From Pteria penguin (lineage: Eukaryota; Mollusca; Bivalvia; Pterioida; Pteriidae), in NCBI GenBank assembly GCA_035048485.1, contig CM068584.1:60761739-60825738 (forward strand): a stretch of 64,000 nucleotides of DNA. Reading direction: 5' to 3'. Numbering within the stretch: position 1 is the first letter of the stretch; every line of letters begins with the position of its first letter. Below the pieces are notes generated by a model, which saw only the letters and a program-made list of their open reading frames with translations, ran no database searches and had not been told where the DNA came from. Of this stretch, positions 37,197-48,195 are shown piece by piece. The position numbers were made by a program, and so were the translations under genes.

Positions 37197-37369
37197 AAAA
37201 AAGAGGAGTTACTTGCTCAGTTATGTGGCAGAAGTCACCAAGGAGCTATACAATACATGAATATAAATAATATACTAGAACATATAACAAATTGCAAAAA
37301 TATTTGATTGTAGTGCAATTACGATACCGACTTGGGACGGTCATTTAATTTGACAAAAGCCAAACAAAA
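37197..37369 (+). repeat. Interspersed repeat R5, copy 1
   Basis: Nearly identical to 53310-53481: AAAAGAGGA-TTAC, CTCAGTTATGTGGCAGAAGT, GAGCTATACAATACATGAAT, CGGTCATTTAATTTGACAAA. Confidence 0.9.
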
Positions 37370-38129
37370 AAACCTTGACTTTTGAACCAATAGGAGTATG
37401 TCTGATGCTTTACACATATATTTCTCTCATGGCAAAGGCTTTCATTTGATACTATGACTTTTGAACTTGTGACCTTGGAATATCCTACTTTTCAAAAACG
37501 TTAACCTAGGCTTTTTGTTTTGAAATATTAGAGATAGGGATTTTAGAAATAGACCCTTATCTTGGACTTGACTTTGAATTAAGATAATACTGAACATTAA
37601 TACAAAGGAAGGACTCCATATGAAGATGTGTATTGGAAGGAATGCAGTCCAAAGAGAAAATACTATAGTTATGGCCTTGAACATATAGTTTCCTGGATTT
37701 TTCTACGCCAAGTATCATGTCTTCACACACCCTCCTCGTCCCTCTACTAGATTTTGATGAAATAATGTACAAAGAAGGAAAACCGTATCAAGATGTGGGT
37801 ACTGGAAGGGAAAAGTCATTCCAAGACAATTTACAGGAGTTATTGCCCTTGGACTTAAATTTTTTCATGTAAAAACACCTTGTCTTCGCAACTCCTGCAC
37901 CCTTAGCATTATTTAGATAAAACTTGGTACAAAGCAAGACTCGCATTATGAAGATGTGCATACTGAGCAGGAATTGTCACATCGCAAAATTTATACAATT
38001 GTAGTTGGTGTTCAACATCGGAAATAATGAATGCGCGAAGATCAATTAACCTACAAACAATTTAAGAAGTAAACTGAACTATTTCATCTTGCATCTCAGA
38101 AGTCCTACGAAGGGAAGTAACATAAAACA

Positions 38130-38680
38130 AAGAACAATAAACTCAGCATTCACTATGCATCGGTCTCCTGACCTTCTTCTGGTGTATTTATTGGAACTGG
38201 TAGCGTTAGCTATGTGAAATCCAAATACCTTAAAAATGAATCTTTCGCCTTAGAATGATACCAATCTTCATCTATATCTATATCAACTGGAATTGGTAGC
38301 GTTAGCTATGATTGATTAATTGATTTTTATTTAACGTCACACCACGAATATTTCACGTCTGCCTGATGCAGGGCATACAAAAAAAGCAGTGAGGGATCTT
38401 TAACGTGTCATGCATACAACGACACTGGGCCCGAAAGACATGACACTGGCATGACCAGAGCGGGACTCGAACCCAGGCCTCCCGATCAGGAGTCCAGCGC
38501 GATACCACTAGGCCACGCCGGCTTAATAACGTTAGCTATGTGATATCCATCTTACTTCATAACAGATATATTAAAAGATATATTAAAAATTATGAAGTAA
38601 GATGGATTTCACATAGCAAACGCTACCAATTCCAATGAATTCACCAGTAGAAGGTCAGGAGACCGATATATGTGAATTCG
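38130..38680. repeat. Palindromic element split by a SINE
   Basis: Left arm (CGGTCTCCTGACCTTCT, GGAACTGGTAGCGTTAGCTA, GTGAAATCCA) reappears inverted at about 38600-38672 (GGATTTCACATAGCAAACGC, AGAAGGTCAGGAGACCGATA). The inner part also contains an inverted pair ATCCATCTTACTTCATAA / TTATGAAGTAAGATGGAT at about 38548-38605. A foldback or MITE-like element is likely. Confidence 0.8.
38311..38529 (-). mobile_element. tRNA-derived SINE, subfamily I, with target-site duplication
   Basis: Minus-strand SINE with head AAGCCGGCGTGGCCTAGTGG and B-box GGTTCGAGTCC, internally shortened (the PolIII head is intact, parts of the body are missing), ATTG-type tail. Direct repeat CGTTAGCTATG at 38300-38310 and 38530-38540. 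The insertion lies in the palindromic element above. Confidence 0.92.
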
Positions 38681-38939
38681 AGTTTATAGTTCCTTATTTC
38701 ATTTTGTGCCGTACACTGGTGCCCTATTTGTGCAACATGCAGATTTGAAGTCTTACCATGTCATGGTTTGAACCTGAATCTCCCCTGAGTAAACTAAAGT
38801 GATCTGCCTAAACATTCACGGTAGTTTTATAATCTGCATGCAAATGTCACTGGTAACAATGTTATAAATATATAAACAAGAAATAAATTATGTCCCTATT
38901 TATGAAATTATCAATGGAATGTTCATTATGGCATTCTGA

Positions 38940-39503
38940 TTGATTGATTATTATTTTACGTCACTCCAAAATTCTTTCACGTATATGGTGACGGCATCTG
39001 CCTGATGCATTGCATAGAAATTTAGATTGATTGATTGATTGATTATTGTTTTACGTCACACCACGAATATTTCGCGTATATAGTGACGGCATCTGCCTGA
39101 TGCGGAGCAAACAAATTTTGACCTTTGCAACGGACCCACCCGAAGCAGCGAGGGATTTTTAACGTGCCATGCATACCACGACACGGGGCCTCGGTTTTTA
39201 CTGTCTCATCCGAAAGACATGACACCGGCATGGCCAGAGCGGGACTCAAACCCCGGCCGCCCGATCAGGAATCCGACGCGATACCACCAGACCACGCCGG
39301 CTTCATAGAAATTTAGACATTTGCAATGGACCCATCCGATGCAGTGATGGATCTTTTACATGCCACGCCTTCATTGAAACGGAACGTACGATTTTACTGT
39401 CTGATCCTAAAGAGAGAACACTGGTGCGCCTAGGGCGAAAGTCGAACACGGGTCCTCTTAGTCATGAGCCGAGTACCTTATCAACTGATCCACATCGGCT
39501 TTA
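38940..39503 (-). mobile_element. Subfamily II SINE interrupted by a nested SINE
   Basis: Same insertion as 35302-35566, duplicated with its flanks. Flanking CATTCTGA occurs at 38932-38939, with a one-mismatch partner (CATTGTGA) after 39503; in unit 1 the right-hand copy is still CATTCTGA. Bases 39027-39303 are a later SINE. Confidence 0.9.
39027..39303 (-). mobile_element. Subfamily I SINE nested in a subfamily II SINE
   Basis: Complete SINE: minus-strand head AAGCCGGCGTGGTCTGGTGG, degraded B-box region GGTTTGAGTCC, (ATTG)4-type tail. The 14-base direct repeat CATAGAAATTTAGA at 39013-39026 and 39304-39317 marks the insertion exactly and occurs once in the uninterrupted copy at 35302-35566. 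Confidence 0.97.
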
Positions 39504-39614
39504 AGACATTGTGACAAGGTAACAATCATAAAAGTAACAGAATTAAGTAATTTTCGAAGATAAAAAATATGTGGCATGATTGATAATTATATCTCAGTAA
39601 AAATCTATTTGCAG

Positions 39615-39656
39615 ACTCTTTGCAACCCCCAATAACCAATATAGGTCAACAGATAG
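39615..39656 (+). CDS. HEPN gene micro-exon 3 (42 nt)
   Basis: Acceptor TCTATTTGCAG, donor GTATGT, phase 1-1. It encodes DSLQPPITNIGQQI plus the first base of Gly. Accepted because its phase joins exons at 34648-34701 and 41269-41342 without breaking the frame. No domain is recognised. Confidence 0.6.
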
Positions 39657-39659
39657 GTA

Positions 39660-41268
39660 TGTATCTCCTGCTTTATCATTATGTTTTATGTTTCTTGTAC
39701 ATGTATTATAAGGTATTTCCCAGCCTATTGTTCATCATCCTTTGCATAGTTTATGAAAGTTATTACAATTTCTTGAGAAATTTTATTAGTTGTTTAAGGA
39801 ATGAAATTAATAATTTATTTTTCTTTGGAGGTATAGATATGAAACCGATTGAAAATTAAATCATTGAAGTCAAACCTTATAATATAATTTTGTATTATGT
39901 AGAAACAAAAGATTTGCCTAAACATGCAATATTTATTTTTGAAAATCGAAAATGTTAAACTTGGAGTAAGGATGGATGGGCGTGGCCAATTTGTCATGTG
40001 ACTTGATTTTACTTCTATTGACACAAGAAAACAACTCTGATAATGCAGTCAACAGCCTTGGTCAAAATGAAGAAAGTTAGAAATTAAAGAAACATGTCAA
40101 TTAAATATGAAAACAGAAATGAAAAATTGATTTATTTCAGTGACAATAAACCGTACTAGCTGAAATGTATTTCAGAAATGTTATTTTTGGATTTATGTAA
40201 TGATAAATTGCATTATATACCTCATTAGTCATTATATGAAATTTTGGTTCGAATCGCTCTTCAAGTTACTTATTTTAATTATTATGGTTCATACTAACAA
40301 CAACTGAATGTAATGCGTGCAAAAAAAGCAAACAGTCATGGCTTTCCTTGTATCTTCTGACATGTTGATGCACATCAAGGCTAACTTTGCTTGTGCAGAA
40401 ATATGATTGTTCCCGAGTCGACACCTGACATTTCAACACGAGTCTTCTGCTGAGTCGACAAACAACATCTGCGTCCCCTCCCCCCACAAGAGAGAGAGAG
40501 AGAGGCCATACGGTAATATACCGTATGATTGATTGCAATCTGTTTCGTACTAGCGTTTATTTTAATAAATCTGCTGAAAATTTGTCTCTGGCTTAAATTT
40601 ATCCCGCTGAAAGAACCGCTGAAGTCCGTACTAATCTCTGGTCTAGTAATGTGAAGAATTCGTATTCCTACAAGTTAAATTGAAGGATCCCTGAGAAAAA
40701 CACTCAATTATGAAGGGAACGCACATTGGAGGTTTGATACAAGTAAGGCATCTCGGTAATAAAACATGATAAGTGGATGCCGTTGATGTTGGCCTCTCTC
40801 AATCTGTTCAGTTCTGGGACTAATCTGTCGATATCCTGGGATTATTCTAGCGGTTAAAGAGCGGACTGAAATCGATTATGTAAATGTGACGTCATACGCG
40901 GGAGTCTTGATTATTGGCGGTACTGAACAGTGTTAGTGCGTTGAAATTGTCTCCATAAAGCGCTTACCAACTACCTTGCTATATTGTTTTTGGACATCCA
41001 AGCTTCAAGCATATTCCCTCAAAAGTGGCATCTTTCAAACAAAACATTTTTTTTCTGTGACATTACTTAGATGACTATCGATAAACGCAAGAATCCGATT
41101 GCTAACCACATGTGGCCTAAAAGACGTGTTGTGACCATTATAACGAATAGAGCGCGAAATGTAATAGACTTGGCACCCCCACTCATGTACAATTTATCAA
41201 ACTAGACTTTAAAGAATAAATGGCTATGTAATTTTTCTTTTTCCTTTTTGTTTCTGTTTTTCCTTCAG
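39660..41268. other. Intron of the HEPN gene
   Basis: AT-rich, with a (GA)n stretch at about 40490-40504 followed by the short palindrome ATACGGTAATATACCGTAT. No other exon was found. Confidence 0.45.
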
Positions 41269-41342
41269 TACAAATTCAGCATATGGAGCATGGACACTTT
41301 GGGGGTGCCAAGTTGATGATCAGAACGGATGGATGTAATGAG
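41269..41342 (+). CDS. HEPN gene micro-exon 4 (74 nt)
   Basis: Strong pyrimidine-rich acceptor (TTTCTGTTTTTCCTTCAG) and consensus donor GTAAGT. Starts in phase 1 and ends in phase 0. It encodes V, then QIQHMEHGHFGGAKLMIRTD, then GCNE. No domain is recognised; the segment is His- and Gly-containing. This is the best splice-site pair of the micro-exons. Confidence 0.68.
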
Positions 41343-41385
41343 GTAAGTTAAAGATTTTCTTAACAGTAAAGAACATGTAGATATA

Positions 41386-41505
41386 ACACATTAAAGATCC
41401 TTCACTGCTTCTGATGGGCCAACTATGTCAGTTTGGATTTATGCTCGACACAAGGCAGATGTCGTTACCATATCAATGAAATTCTGTGTGTCGTAAAAAA
41501 AGGTA
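41386..41505 (+). mobile_element. SINE relic, head missing
   Basis: Diverged body and tail of the same SINE family: ACATTAAAGATCCTTCACTG, CTTCTGATGGGCC, GGCAGATGTCGTTACCATAT, GTGTCGTAAAAAA. It lies just after the exon at 41269-41342. Confidence 0.75.
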
Positions 41506-41519
41506 AGAAATAAACTGTA

Positions 41520-43302
41520 TTGTTTTACAATGAAAATTTTGACATCAATTTATACCGGTGAATTATTATCATATCAAATGTTTGACAACATGTCTTTGCT
41601 AGTACACAAGTTCCATTTTAATACCATTCCTAACTCCGATTATGTCATAAATGTCAAATTCCAGGAAAGAGAAGATAAGCATAAGAATTGCCTGACCTTC
41701 TTAGCAGCACGTGATTTTGACAAATTATTAGTAAGTATCAAGTAGAAGACCACTGCATTGAAATCCTATTTTAATCCTCAGTTCAGTGATTTCTTGTCTT
41801 ACCTGAATATACAGGGAAAATCCACGACCAGAAGTCATCGAAGACTGGAACGTACACGGGAAAAACCCCACGGAATCCTCGCAAACGGTTCTATGGTGGT
41901 CAATTGTTTTTCTGGATCCGCCTTTCTAGGTGGCTTCTTGCCTTGTTTGGGTTAGAAAAAAAGTGCGTCTCTTACCCGAAAAACAAGCTGTTTACTAAAT
42001 AAGCTATATATATCCAAAAACTGTCCCCGTTACAACATAATAAATTTCATTTTGTAATGGGGCTGTTTCACTGTAAGTATCCGTTTTGAGTTTTACATAT
42101 TGCAGCATTCTTTTATGAGTAAAGGCAAAAGAGATTCCGAATGAATGAGGGGGTATGACTTTGGTTTTGTCCTAGGCCATAATGCAAATTTTCAGTAATA
42201 TTTTACAAATCCTGTTATAAATATTTTGAAATCCACATTTGAATTCAATGAAGAAGTATACATAGATGATATATATTTCATTATTTACTCATTTAAGATA
42301 ATAATCATGGTAAAACAAAAGATTAAAAAATAAGATTTTACTTAGAAATCGAAGATAAATCCCGAGGAGTATACCTCATAACAAATCACGAATCTGGATC
42401 ATCTAAACGTTTGGGAAAATTCCCCATTAACAACTATGATAAACTAGGCTGTAATGTTCCATGGTCAACTGGAAAATAGAGAGACATGACATACACAGAC
42501 AACTGGCGAAAGTATATACGAACTACTACTATCAAAGGATTGCCATCAGTTCGAAACGACATATTTTCCCTATTTCTTTTGCCCATTGTCACCTTGACCT
42601 TTGACATAGAAAATCAATAGGGATCACTCCTCCTCCGTGGTTAACATGTTTTTAGAAAAATTATATTCTGGATAGCTTTTTTCCGTTATATTCACAAGTT
42701 TCTGGACATACAAAACAAAACAACGTTTTGTCACATCCACTTCCCAATTATGTTTTCATCGGGATAATGAAAGATAAAGCTTTGTGTGGACACATGACAT
42801 CTCTTACAGTTTATCAAACTATTTGTTCTGAAATTGATCAATTGGGTGTATGATGTAGATGTAAATGTCAGAGGTTGGGACCCACTACCTGAACGAGATT
42901 GTGAAATTAGGAAGAAAAAAATGAGACATGGAAAAATCACTAGTCCAAAGGACTAATTGGTACAGGAAATTAGACAGGTCTGTTATGGGCCCAGTTGTAT
43001 GGTTGTTGCCCTATAGTAATTAACATGCTTGTATGTCTGTCTGTCCATCCGTCTACCCCCTTTCAATGGCACAAATTAACGTTAGTTTCCTCTTGACAGT
43101 TTTCATGAACTCAATACACGAGATTTGTATCAGAAAAAGAAAGACCTCTTTCAATCTTCAAACTGGTAGACTAGCTATCTTGTTATATAGTTCAGGAACT
43201 TGGGAGTGTCAGAATTTTATTAACAAGAAATGGATTACTACTCTGTCTAATAAATGTGATAACCTAATGTTACAAGTATAAATCATCATAGAGTCAGTAG
43301 AT
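41520..43302. other. Intron of the HEPN gene
   Basis: Two open frames (41530-41745 and 41758-41955) have no recognisable motif and no matching splice sites. Not annotated as coding. Confidence 0.4.
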
Positions 43303-43380
43303 CATTTCAAATGTATCTTTACTACGCCTCTATTTTACAGACATTTCAAATGTATCTTTACTACGCCTCTATTTTACAGA
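43303..43380. repeat. Perfect 39-bp tandem duplication ending in a splice-acceptor-like sequence
   Basis: 43303-43341 and 43342-43380 are identical (CATTTCAAATGTATCTTTAC..., ending CTCTATTTTACAGA). Each copy ends with a plausible 3' splice site, but no donor follows closely. Confidence 0.97.
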
Positions 43381-43714
43381 TGAATGTTACTGTATAAATC
43401 ATCATATACATATTTGAATTTCAGACTACCCACGATGATTTGTTGAACACCCTGTCATACATTCATGTTTCTTGGACTATTCAGTCTGTGCACAAAACCT
43501 TCTTCAAGAACCACATATTTTGAGATTCACAAAATTTCATTATTATAACTGACCCAATTATAAAATAGCTCTTACACGGTTATATATATCGGCGATAGAT
43601 AACACACATAGCTTCAAAGGCGTCATCTGATAGAAATTGCCATATAGCGAAAATGTATTTTTACGTCGTGTTAGTGAATGAATAGTTACAATTTGATTTC
43701 TGTAATCGCATTTT

Positions 43715-44240
43715 TATACGCCCGTAGTAAGACGGTACCTATTATGCTATGGTGTTGTCCGTCCGTCCCTGAGTCAGTCCGAGGTCATGTTTTCCGGACA
43801 TTTTTCGGCAGTCTTTCAAGCTAATGGATTAAAACTTGGTATATAACTTTAATTTCAATAAGGGTCAGTACCAGTTCGCATTTGGGTTTGAATGCTTAGG
43901 GTTGTTCCAGAGTTACGGCCCTTGAATTTAGAAATTTTCAAGGATTTTAGTTTTCCGGACTTCTTTCTGCGATCTTTAAAGGTCTTTGATTGAAAGATGG
44001 TATGTTACCTTATATCAGTGGGGTCAATACCAATTCGCATTTGTGTATGATTGCACTGGGATTGCAAGACTTATGTCCCTTGAACTCTTTAAGGATTGTA
44101 CAGTTTTCTGGATTTCTTTATTCAGTGTTTCCTGGTATTGGATGGAAACTTGGTGATGAGGGTCAGTGCCAGTTTGCATTTCGGTATAATTGCTTTGGAT
44201 TTGTCAGAGTTATGCCTTTTGCTATATGAGTTATCTTCCT
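43715..44240 (+). repeat. Tandem repeat, about 150-bp units, with a later copy at 45368-45545
   Basis: Three units carry TTTTCCGGA-(T/C)TTCTTT-T, TTGATTGAAA or GGATGGAAACTTGG, GGTCA-TACCAGTTCGCATTT and a GAGTTATG-CCTTTT end. The array begins near ACGCCCGTAGTAAGACGGTA and TTGTCCGTCCGTCCCTGAGT. Frames 43990-44229 and 44096-44362 are repeat translations. Confidence 0.8.
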
Positions 44241-44989
44241 TTGTTTTGCATAATTTAAATTTTTCCAAATATGGAGAAGACCACGTGACATACTGCCTTA
44301 TTTGGAGAAATCGTAATAGAACGCTTGTAAAACACGCGATCAAGGCCTTATTTGACATATGAGCGCCAATATGGAAACCGATGGCGCGATCTTCGATATA
44401 TATATAATAATATACATAATATAATAAAAATATATTACAAAATACGTTTCGGTTTAAAAAAAAAAAACAAATAAAGTATTTCATAGAATCCGAAATATAG
44501 ACTGGCAATGCGTGTCACAAAGATCTTAAAATATCTAGACAGCTGATCTAGGTTCAAGTGATGCGTTATCGGTTATTTTTATCTCACTGGATTTCGGGGT
44601 TTTTTTCATTCATTTAACCTAGAATCAATAAATACCGACAAAATTAATTACATCCTCAAGGCTAAACATCACGGAGCCTCTCGTAAATTACATCAGGTAC
44701 TGTATACCTATGCTGCGTATGCTACTGCCGACGAATTCTAGAAATATCTACACCAGAGACATAGACTACTTTCAGTAGTCACTTGTTTCTTCGCGTAGCG
44801 ATAGCAAGCAAGAGCATGTAAATCCAATCTTCCTCAATAAAGATGATGTGTATATATCACATGGTTTTCCCCATATTTGGAAAAGTTCCCACGACGGCAT
44901 AAAAATGGCAGTCGAGAAAGTTTTCAAATCGCCGACAAAATTTAATGCTAGTGTTAAGGATGCTTCTTTTGATGAAAATGTTGATGAAA

Positions 44990-45365
44990 TTTAGTATACA
45001 AGACGTAAAAAATGAAGAATGTTTCGTTATACATACATTTATAAGGGAAGGCTTTCTTTCTCACATTTTCATAATTTAATTCTGCATCATTTGCTTAGTA
45101 CGAATGTTGGTTATGGCGAATGGTTTATGATTTTTTTTTTTCAAATTTCGATATAGGTCGGTCCGGATCAGGAAAGCGATTCAAAACTTGGAGAGGTAAA
45201 TTTTACCTTCTTTTACACCGATTCAAGACTTTAAGTATTAGCTAAGAAACAGATATAGAGAAAATGATCATATTTTCTTCATTATTAAATATTTTTGTAT
45301 CATTATCTGGACATAGTAATGTAATGAAAGAAATTTACAGACTTCTGTGAGTTGTCAAAAGAATT
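44990..45365 (+). repeat. Duplication around micro-exon 5, unit 1
   Basis: Matches 47015-47385 over about 370 bp (TTTAGTATACA, AATGAAGAATGTTTC, GAAAGCGATTCAAAAC-TGGAGAGGTAAATTTT, CATTATTAAATATTTTTGTA, GTGAGT-GTCAAAAG). Confidence 0.88.
45157..45195 (+). CDS. HEPN gene micro-exon 5 (39 nt)
   Basis: Acceptor AATTTCGATATAG and donor GTAAAT, phase 0-0, encoding VGPDQESDSKLGE. The exon is symmetric. A duplicate lies 2.0 kb downstream at 47188-47211. The acidic, polar sequence runs into the terminal exon GDHKDE-stop. Confidence 0.6.
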
Positions 45366-46049
45366 GTTCAAGGACTTTACAGTTTTCCGGATTTCTTTAT
45401 GCAGTGTTTTAAGGTGATGGATTGACACTTGGCATATATATTTACATCAATGATGGTTATTACTAGTTCGCATTTCGGTATAATTGCTCTGGATTTGCCA
45501 GATTTATGCCTTTTGAAATATGAGTTATCTTCCTTTGTTTTGCGTAATTTAAACATAAGTAGTACTCAGTTTTTCTGCTCATGCGACGCGATATTTGTTC
45601 TTCTGTATTCTTACAGTTTTGACGTAGAAAAAAGGGGGAGGGGTTTAAATTTTTCTTTTGGCCATACGTCTTACTGCCTATATGGATTTGAATAATATTA
45701 CACAAGATTGTTCCCTGGGCGAAAGTATGTGTTACCTTGAATGCTGAATTATGGGGGAGGGGGGGGGGGGGGGGGGCGTCGGGGCTTTCGCACGTGAAAA
45801 TCTGTTCCCGTCTAAGTGACGGGCATATTAAAACTAAGCGTTGCTCTTGTTGTTTTTATATAGAATTTAAGAGAACATCTATCGCATTTTACTTACTACA
45901 TCCTTGCGTAGATTTAAAGTATAAGATACTATAAGGTCATCATCCCCGGCCCCCAAAGCCGTAGGACAGACAAAGTAATCTCCAAAAAATGCAGCCGCTG
46001 CTTACGTCAAGTTTAAAATTGAAGTCGAATCTTAGTTTTAATTTTTGCT

Positions 46050-46965
46050 TTTTGTTTTTGTTTTTGGTAGTTGCATTTCTTTTCAGACTGACAGCGCAAT
46101 TGTGTTTTAGATATTTGCACATTTTTGTTCATATATTTACAGTGAGTTTTGAAAAGAGAGATAAATCGATATAGATTCCAGACTTTTGATATCCATAACG
46201 CTTTGTGAGTGGTTACGATAAAACTTCTTTTTAGCTAGTGTCTGCCATTCTTCTGAGATGGTAGTTACTGAACATCAATACCTAGAGGTATCTTTTATTG
46301 TAAATCGAGTTGTACGACTTTTCAATTGTGGTTTTTGAACGTTGAATTTATATATTTTAGATATTCAAACAGAAAGGACGTTTATATCTCACTTTGCGTA
46401 TTTTGACAAAGCAGAAATACAGCACTTTATGGACATTATTTTCGTGTTAGCTCAACTGACCTGAAGGCTTTATCCTAGTTATATTTTGGGCTTTTGTGTT
46501 GGTATTTGCATTTCTTTTCAGTGCAAATGTATCTTTGATATGAATTTGCACAATTTTTGTACATATATTTACAATACGTGTTGTAGAGAAATAAATCTTG
46601 ATATAGTTAGCAGACTTTTTATATCCATAACGCTTTGTGATTGGTCACTATAAAATTTCCTTTTTTTAACTAGTGTTTTTTATTCTTCTGAGATGGTAGT
46701 TACTTGACAACAATACCTACAGGTATCTTTTATTGTACATTGAATTGTACGAACTTTCAATGGTGTTCTTTTAACGTTACATCGATAAATTTGGATATTG
46801 GAGTGGTTTTAGCACTTTAAATGTATCTTATATTTCGTATTTTGACAAAGCAGATTTGCTGTACTTTATGGACATTATATTGTTTTCCTGTCAGTTCACC
46901 TGACCTGAAGGCTTTATCGAGCTATTGTCAAAGTGCTTTATGTGTCGTCATTCTATTGTCGTACA
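46050..46965. repeat. Tandem duplication of a unit of about 460 bp
   Basis: 46055-46490 and 46495-46960 share GCATTTCTTTTCAG, TATATTTACA, ATATCCATAACGCTTTGTGA, TTCTTCTGAGATGGTAGTTA, GGTATCTTTTATTGTA and TTGACAAAGCAGA. Confidence 0.85.
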
Positions 46966-47014
46966 CTTTCCATATTTTCAACTTTTTCTTCAAAACTTTT
47001 TGTAGGGTGTTGAT

Positions 47015-47385
47015 AAATTTAGTATACATTACGTAGAAAATGAAGAATGTTTCATTGTACATACATTTATGAGAGAGGGCTTTCCTTTCCATTGTTTTAT
47101 AGTTTATTCTCCATTATTTGCCTAGTAAGGACAATTTGTTTGACTTTTTTTCAAATTTTGTTATATGCCGGTTCTGACCTGCCGAAGGAAAGCGATTCAA
47201 AACATGGAGAGGTAAATTTTTAATTTCTTTTACACTGATTGAAGATTTTATGTATTAGATAAGAAAAGGATATGGAGAGAAGTATTCTATTATCGTCATT
47301 ATTAAATATTTTTGTATCATTTTCTTGATATTTTGATGTAATGAAACAAATTTGCAGATTTTTGTGAGTCGTCAAAAGTTACATG
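47015..47385 (+). repeat. Duplication around micro-exon 5, unit 2
   Basis: Second copy of 44990-45365. Confidence 0.88.
47188..47211 (+). CDS. Duplicated micro-exon 5b, ancestral acceptor lost, in-frame substitute AG
   Basis: The acceptor GATATAG of the first copy reads TTATATG here. An AG at 47186-47187 would give a 24-nt phase 0-0 exon encoding ESDSKHGE with donor GTAAAT. Same pattern as the duplicate of micro-exon 2: ancestral acceptor lost, downstream in-frame AG available. Expression is not known. Confidence 0.3.
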
Positions 47386-47502
47386 TACCTATCTCCGAAT
47401 TTTGTTAGAATTAAGTAGCCTTGCAGGGATATGAAATCACACATAACTACATAAACGTACCACATATTGCTGTATGAAATATAAATTTGTGAAAGTATCT
47501 GT

Positions 47503-47776
47503 TTTTTGTTTGATTATTGTTTTACGTCACTCCACTATTATTTCACGTATATGGTGACGGCATCTGCCTGATGCATTGCATACAAATTTAGACCTTTGCA
47601 ACGGACCCACCCGAAGCAGTGAGGGATCTTTTACGTGCCACGCCTACCGTGACACGGGACCTCGGTTTTTACTGTCTCATCCGAAAGACAGAACACCGGT
47701 GTGCCCCGGACGGGAGTCGAACTCGCGACCTCTCGATCACGAGCCGAGCATCTTATCCACTAGGCCACACCGGCTT
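47503..47776 (-). mobile_element. tRNA-derived SINE, subfamily II, with target-site duplication
   Basis: Minus-strand head AAGCCGGTGTGGCCTAGTGG with GATAAGATGCTCGG and B-box GAGTTCGACTCCCG, complete body. Direct repeat TGAAAGTATCTGT at 47490-47502 and 47777-47789. It sits in the last intron of the HEPN gene. Confidence 0.96.
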
Positions 47777-47896
47777 TGAAAGTATCTGTACAGGGTTTTG
47801 TGACATTATTTCCTTTATACATTTTGCCCGCTGTATATTGAAGCTATTTAATTTCATGATTATATGTTAATAAAATGGCTATACAAATTATTTTAG

Positions 47897-48190
47897 GGTG
47901 ATCATAAAGATGAATAATCAGCGCGCTATTTTCACGGAGTGCATGGCCTAGTGTATTTGGAGTGCGATGCCGCAACAGTGAAGCCCCCAGTGAATTGCAT
48001 GAGAACGAAGTTCAAACAGTCAGTTGTATAAGAAAACAGTTCATTTGTCACCTACAAAACGATTTGAAGTCTTAATGGGTAATAACAATAACGTGTACAC
48101 ATGGATCTTAGAAATTAACATTCACTTTGAAAAGTGAGTTTGATTGTAGTTTATATATATTATTCTAATAAATTGTAAATTGTGTCTGTG
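47897..48190 (+). CDS. HEPN gene terminal exon: six codons, stop and 3' UTR
   Basis: Acceptor AAATTATTTTAG. Phase 0 reads GDHKDE and TAA at 47915-47917. The 3' UTR follows to a canonical AATAAA at 48167-48172, so the transcript probably ends at about 48185-48195. The coding sum of the six exons (661, 54, 42, 74, 39, 21 nt) is 891, a multiple of three. The small size of the coding part makes this exon depend on the chain of phases and the poly(A) signal. Confidence 0.6.
48167..48172 (+). terminator. Poly(A) signal AATAAA
   Basis: Canonical hexamer about 250 bp after the predicted stop codon and before the next repeat array. Cleavage would be expected 10-30 bases downstream. Confidence 0.6.
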
Positions 48191-48195
48191 GTTTT

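Larger units (their letters stand above)
35650..39545 (+). repeat. Tandem duplication around a micro-exon, unit 2, expanded by insertions
   Basis: Relative to unit 1 it has extra sequence at about 35850-36238, 36472-36863, 37010-38812 and 39027-39303. The third insert contains repeat R5 (37197-37369), runs of CCTTGACTTTTGAAC-type repeat, and a palindromic element carrying a SINE. Confidence 0.8.

Noticed and set aside
41530..41955. Possible additional exons of the HEPN gene
   Set aside because: No acceptor/donor pair of matching phase, and no repeat or domain support. Adding them would break the frame chain.
43990..44508. Frames on both strands around 44 kb
   Set aside because: They are translations of a 150-bp accordion repeat that recurs at 45368-45545.
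47576..47870. Frames such as MHTNLDLCNGPTRSSEGSFT
   Set aside because: Antisense translation of a SINE body. Very similar peptides arise at 35359 and 39125 from other SINE copies.
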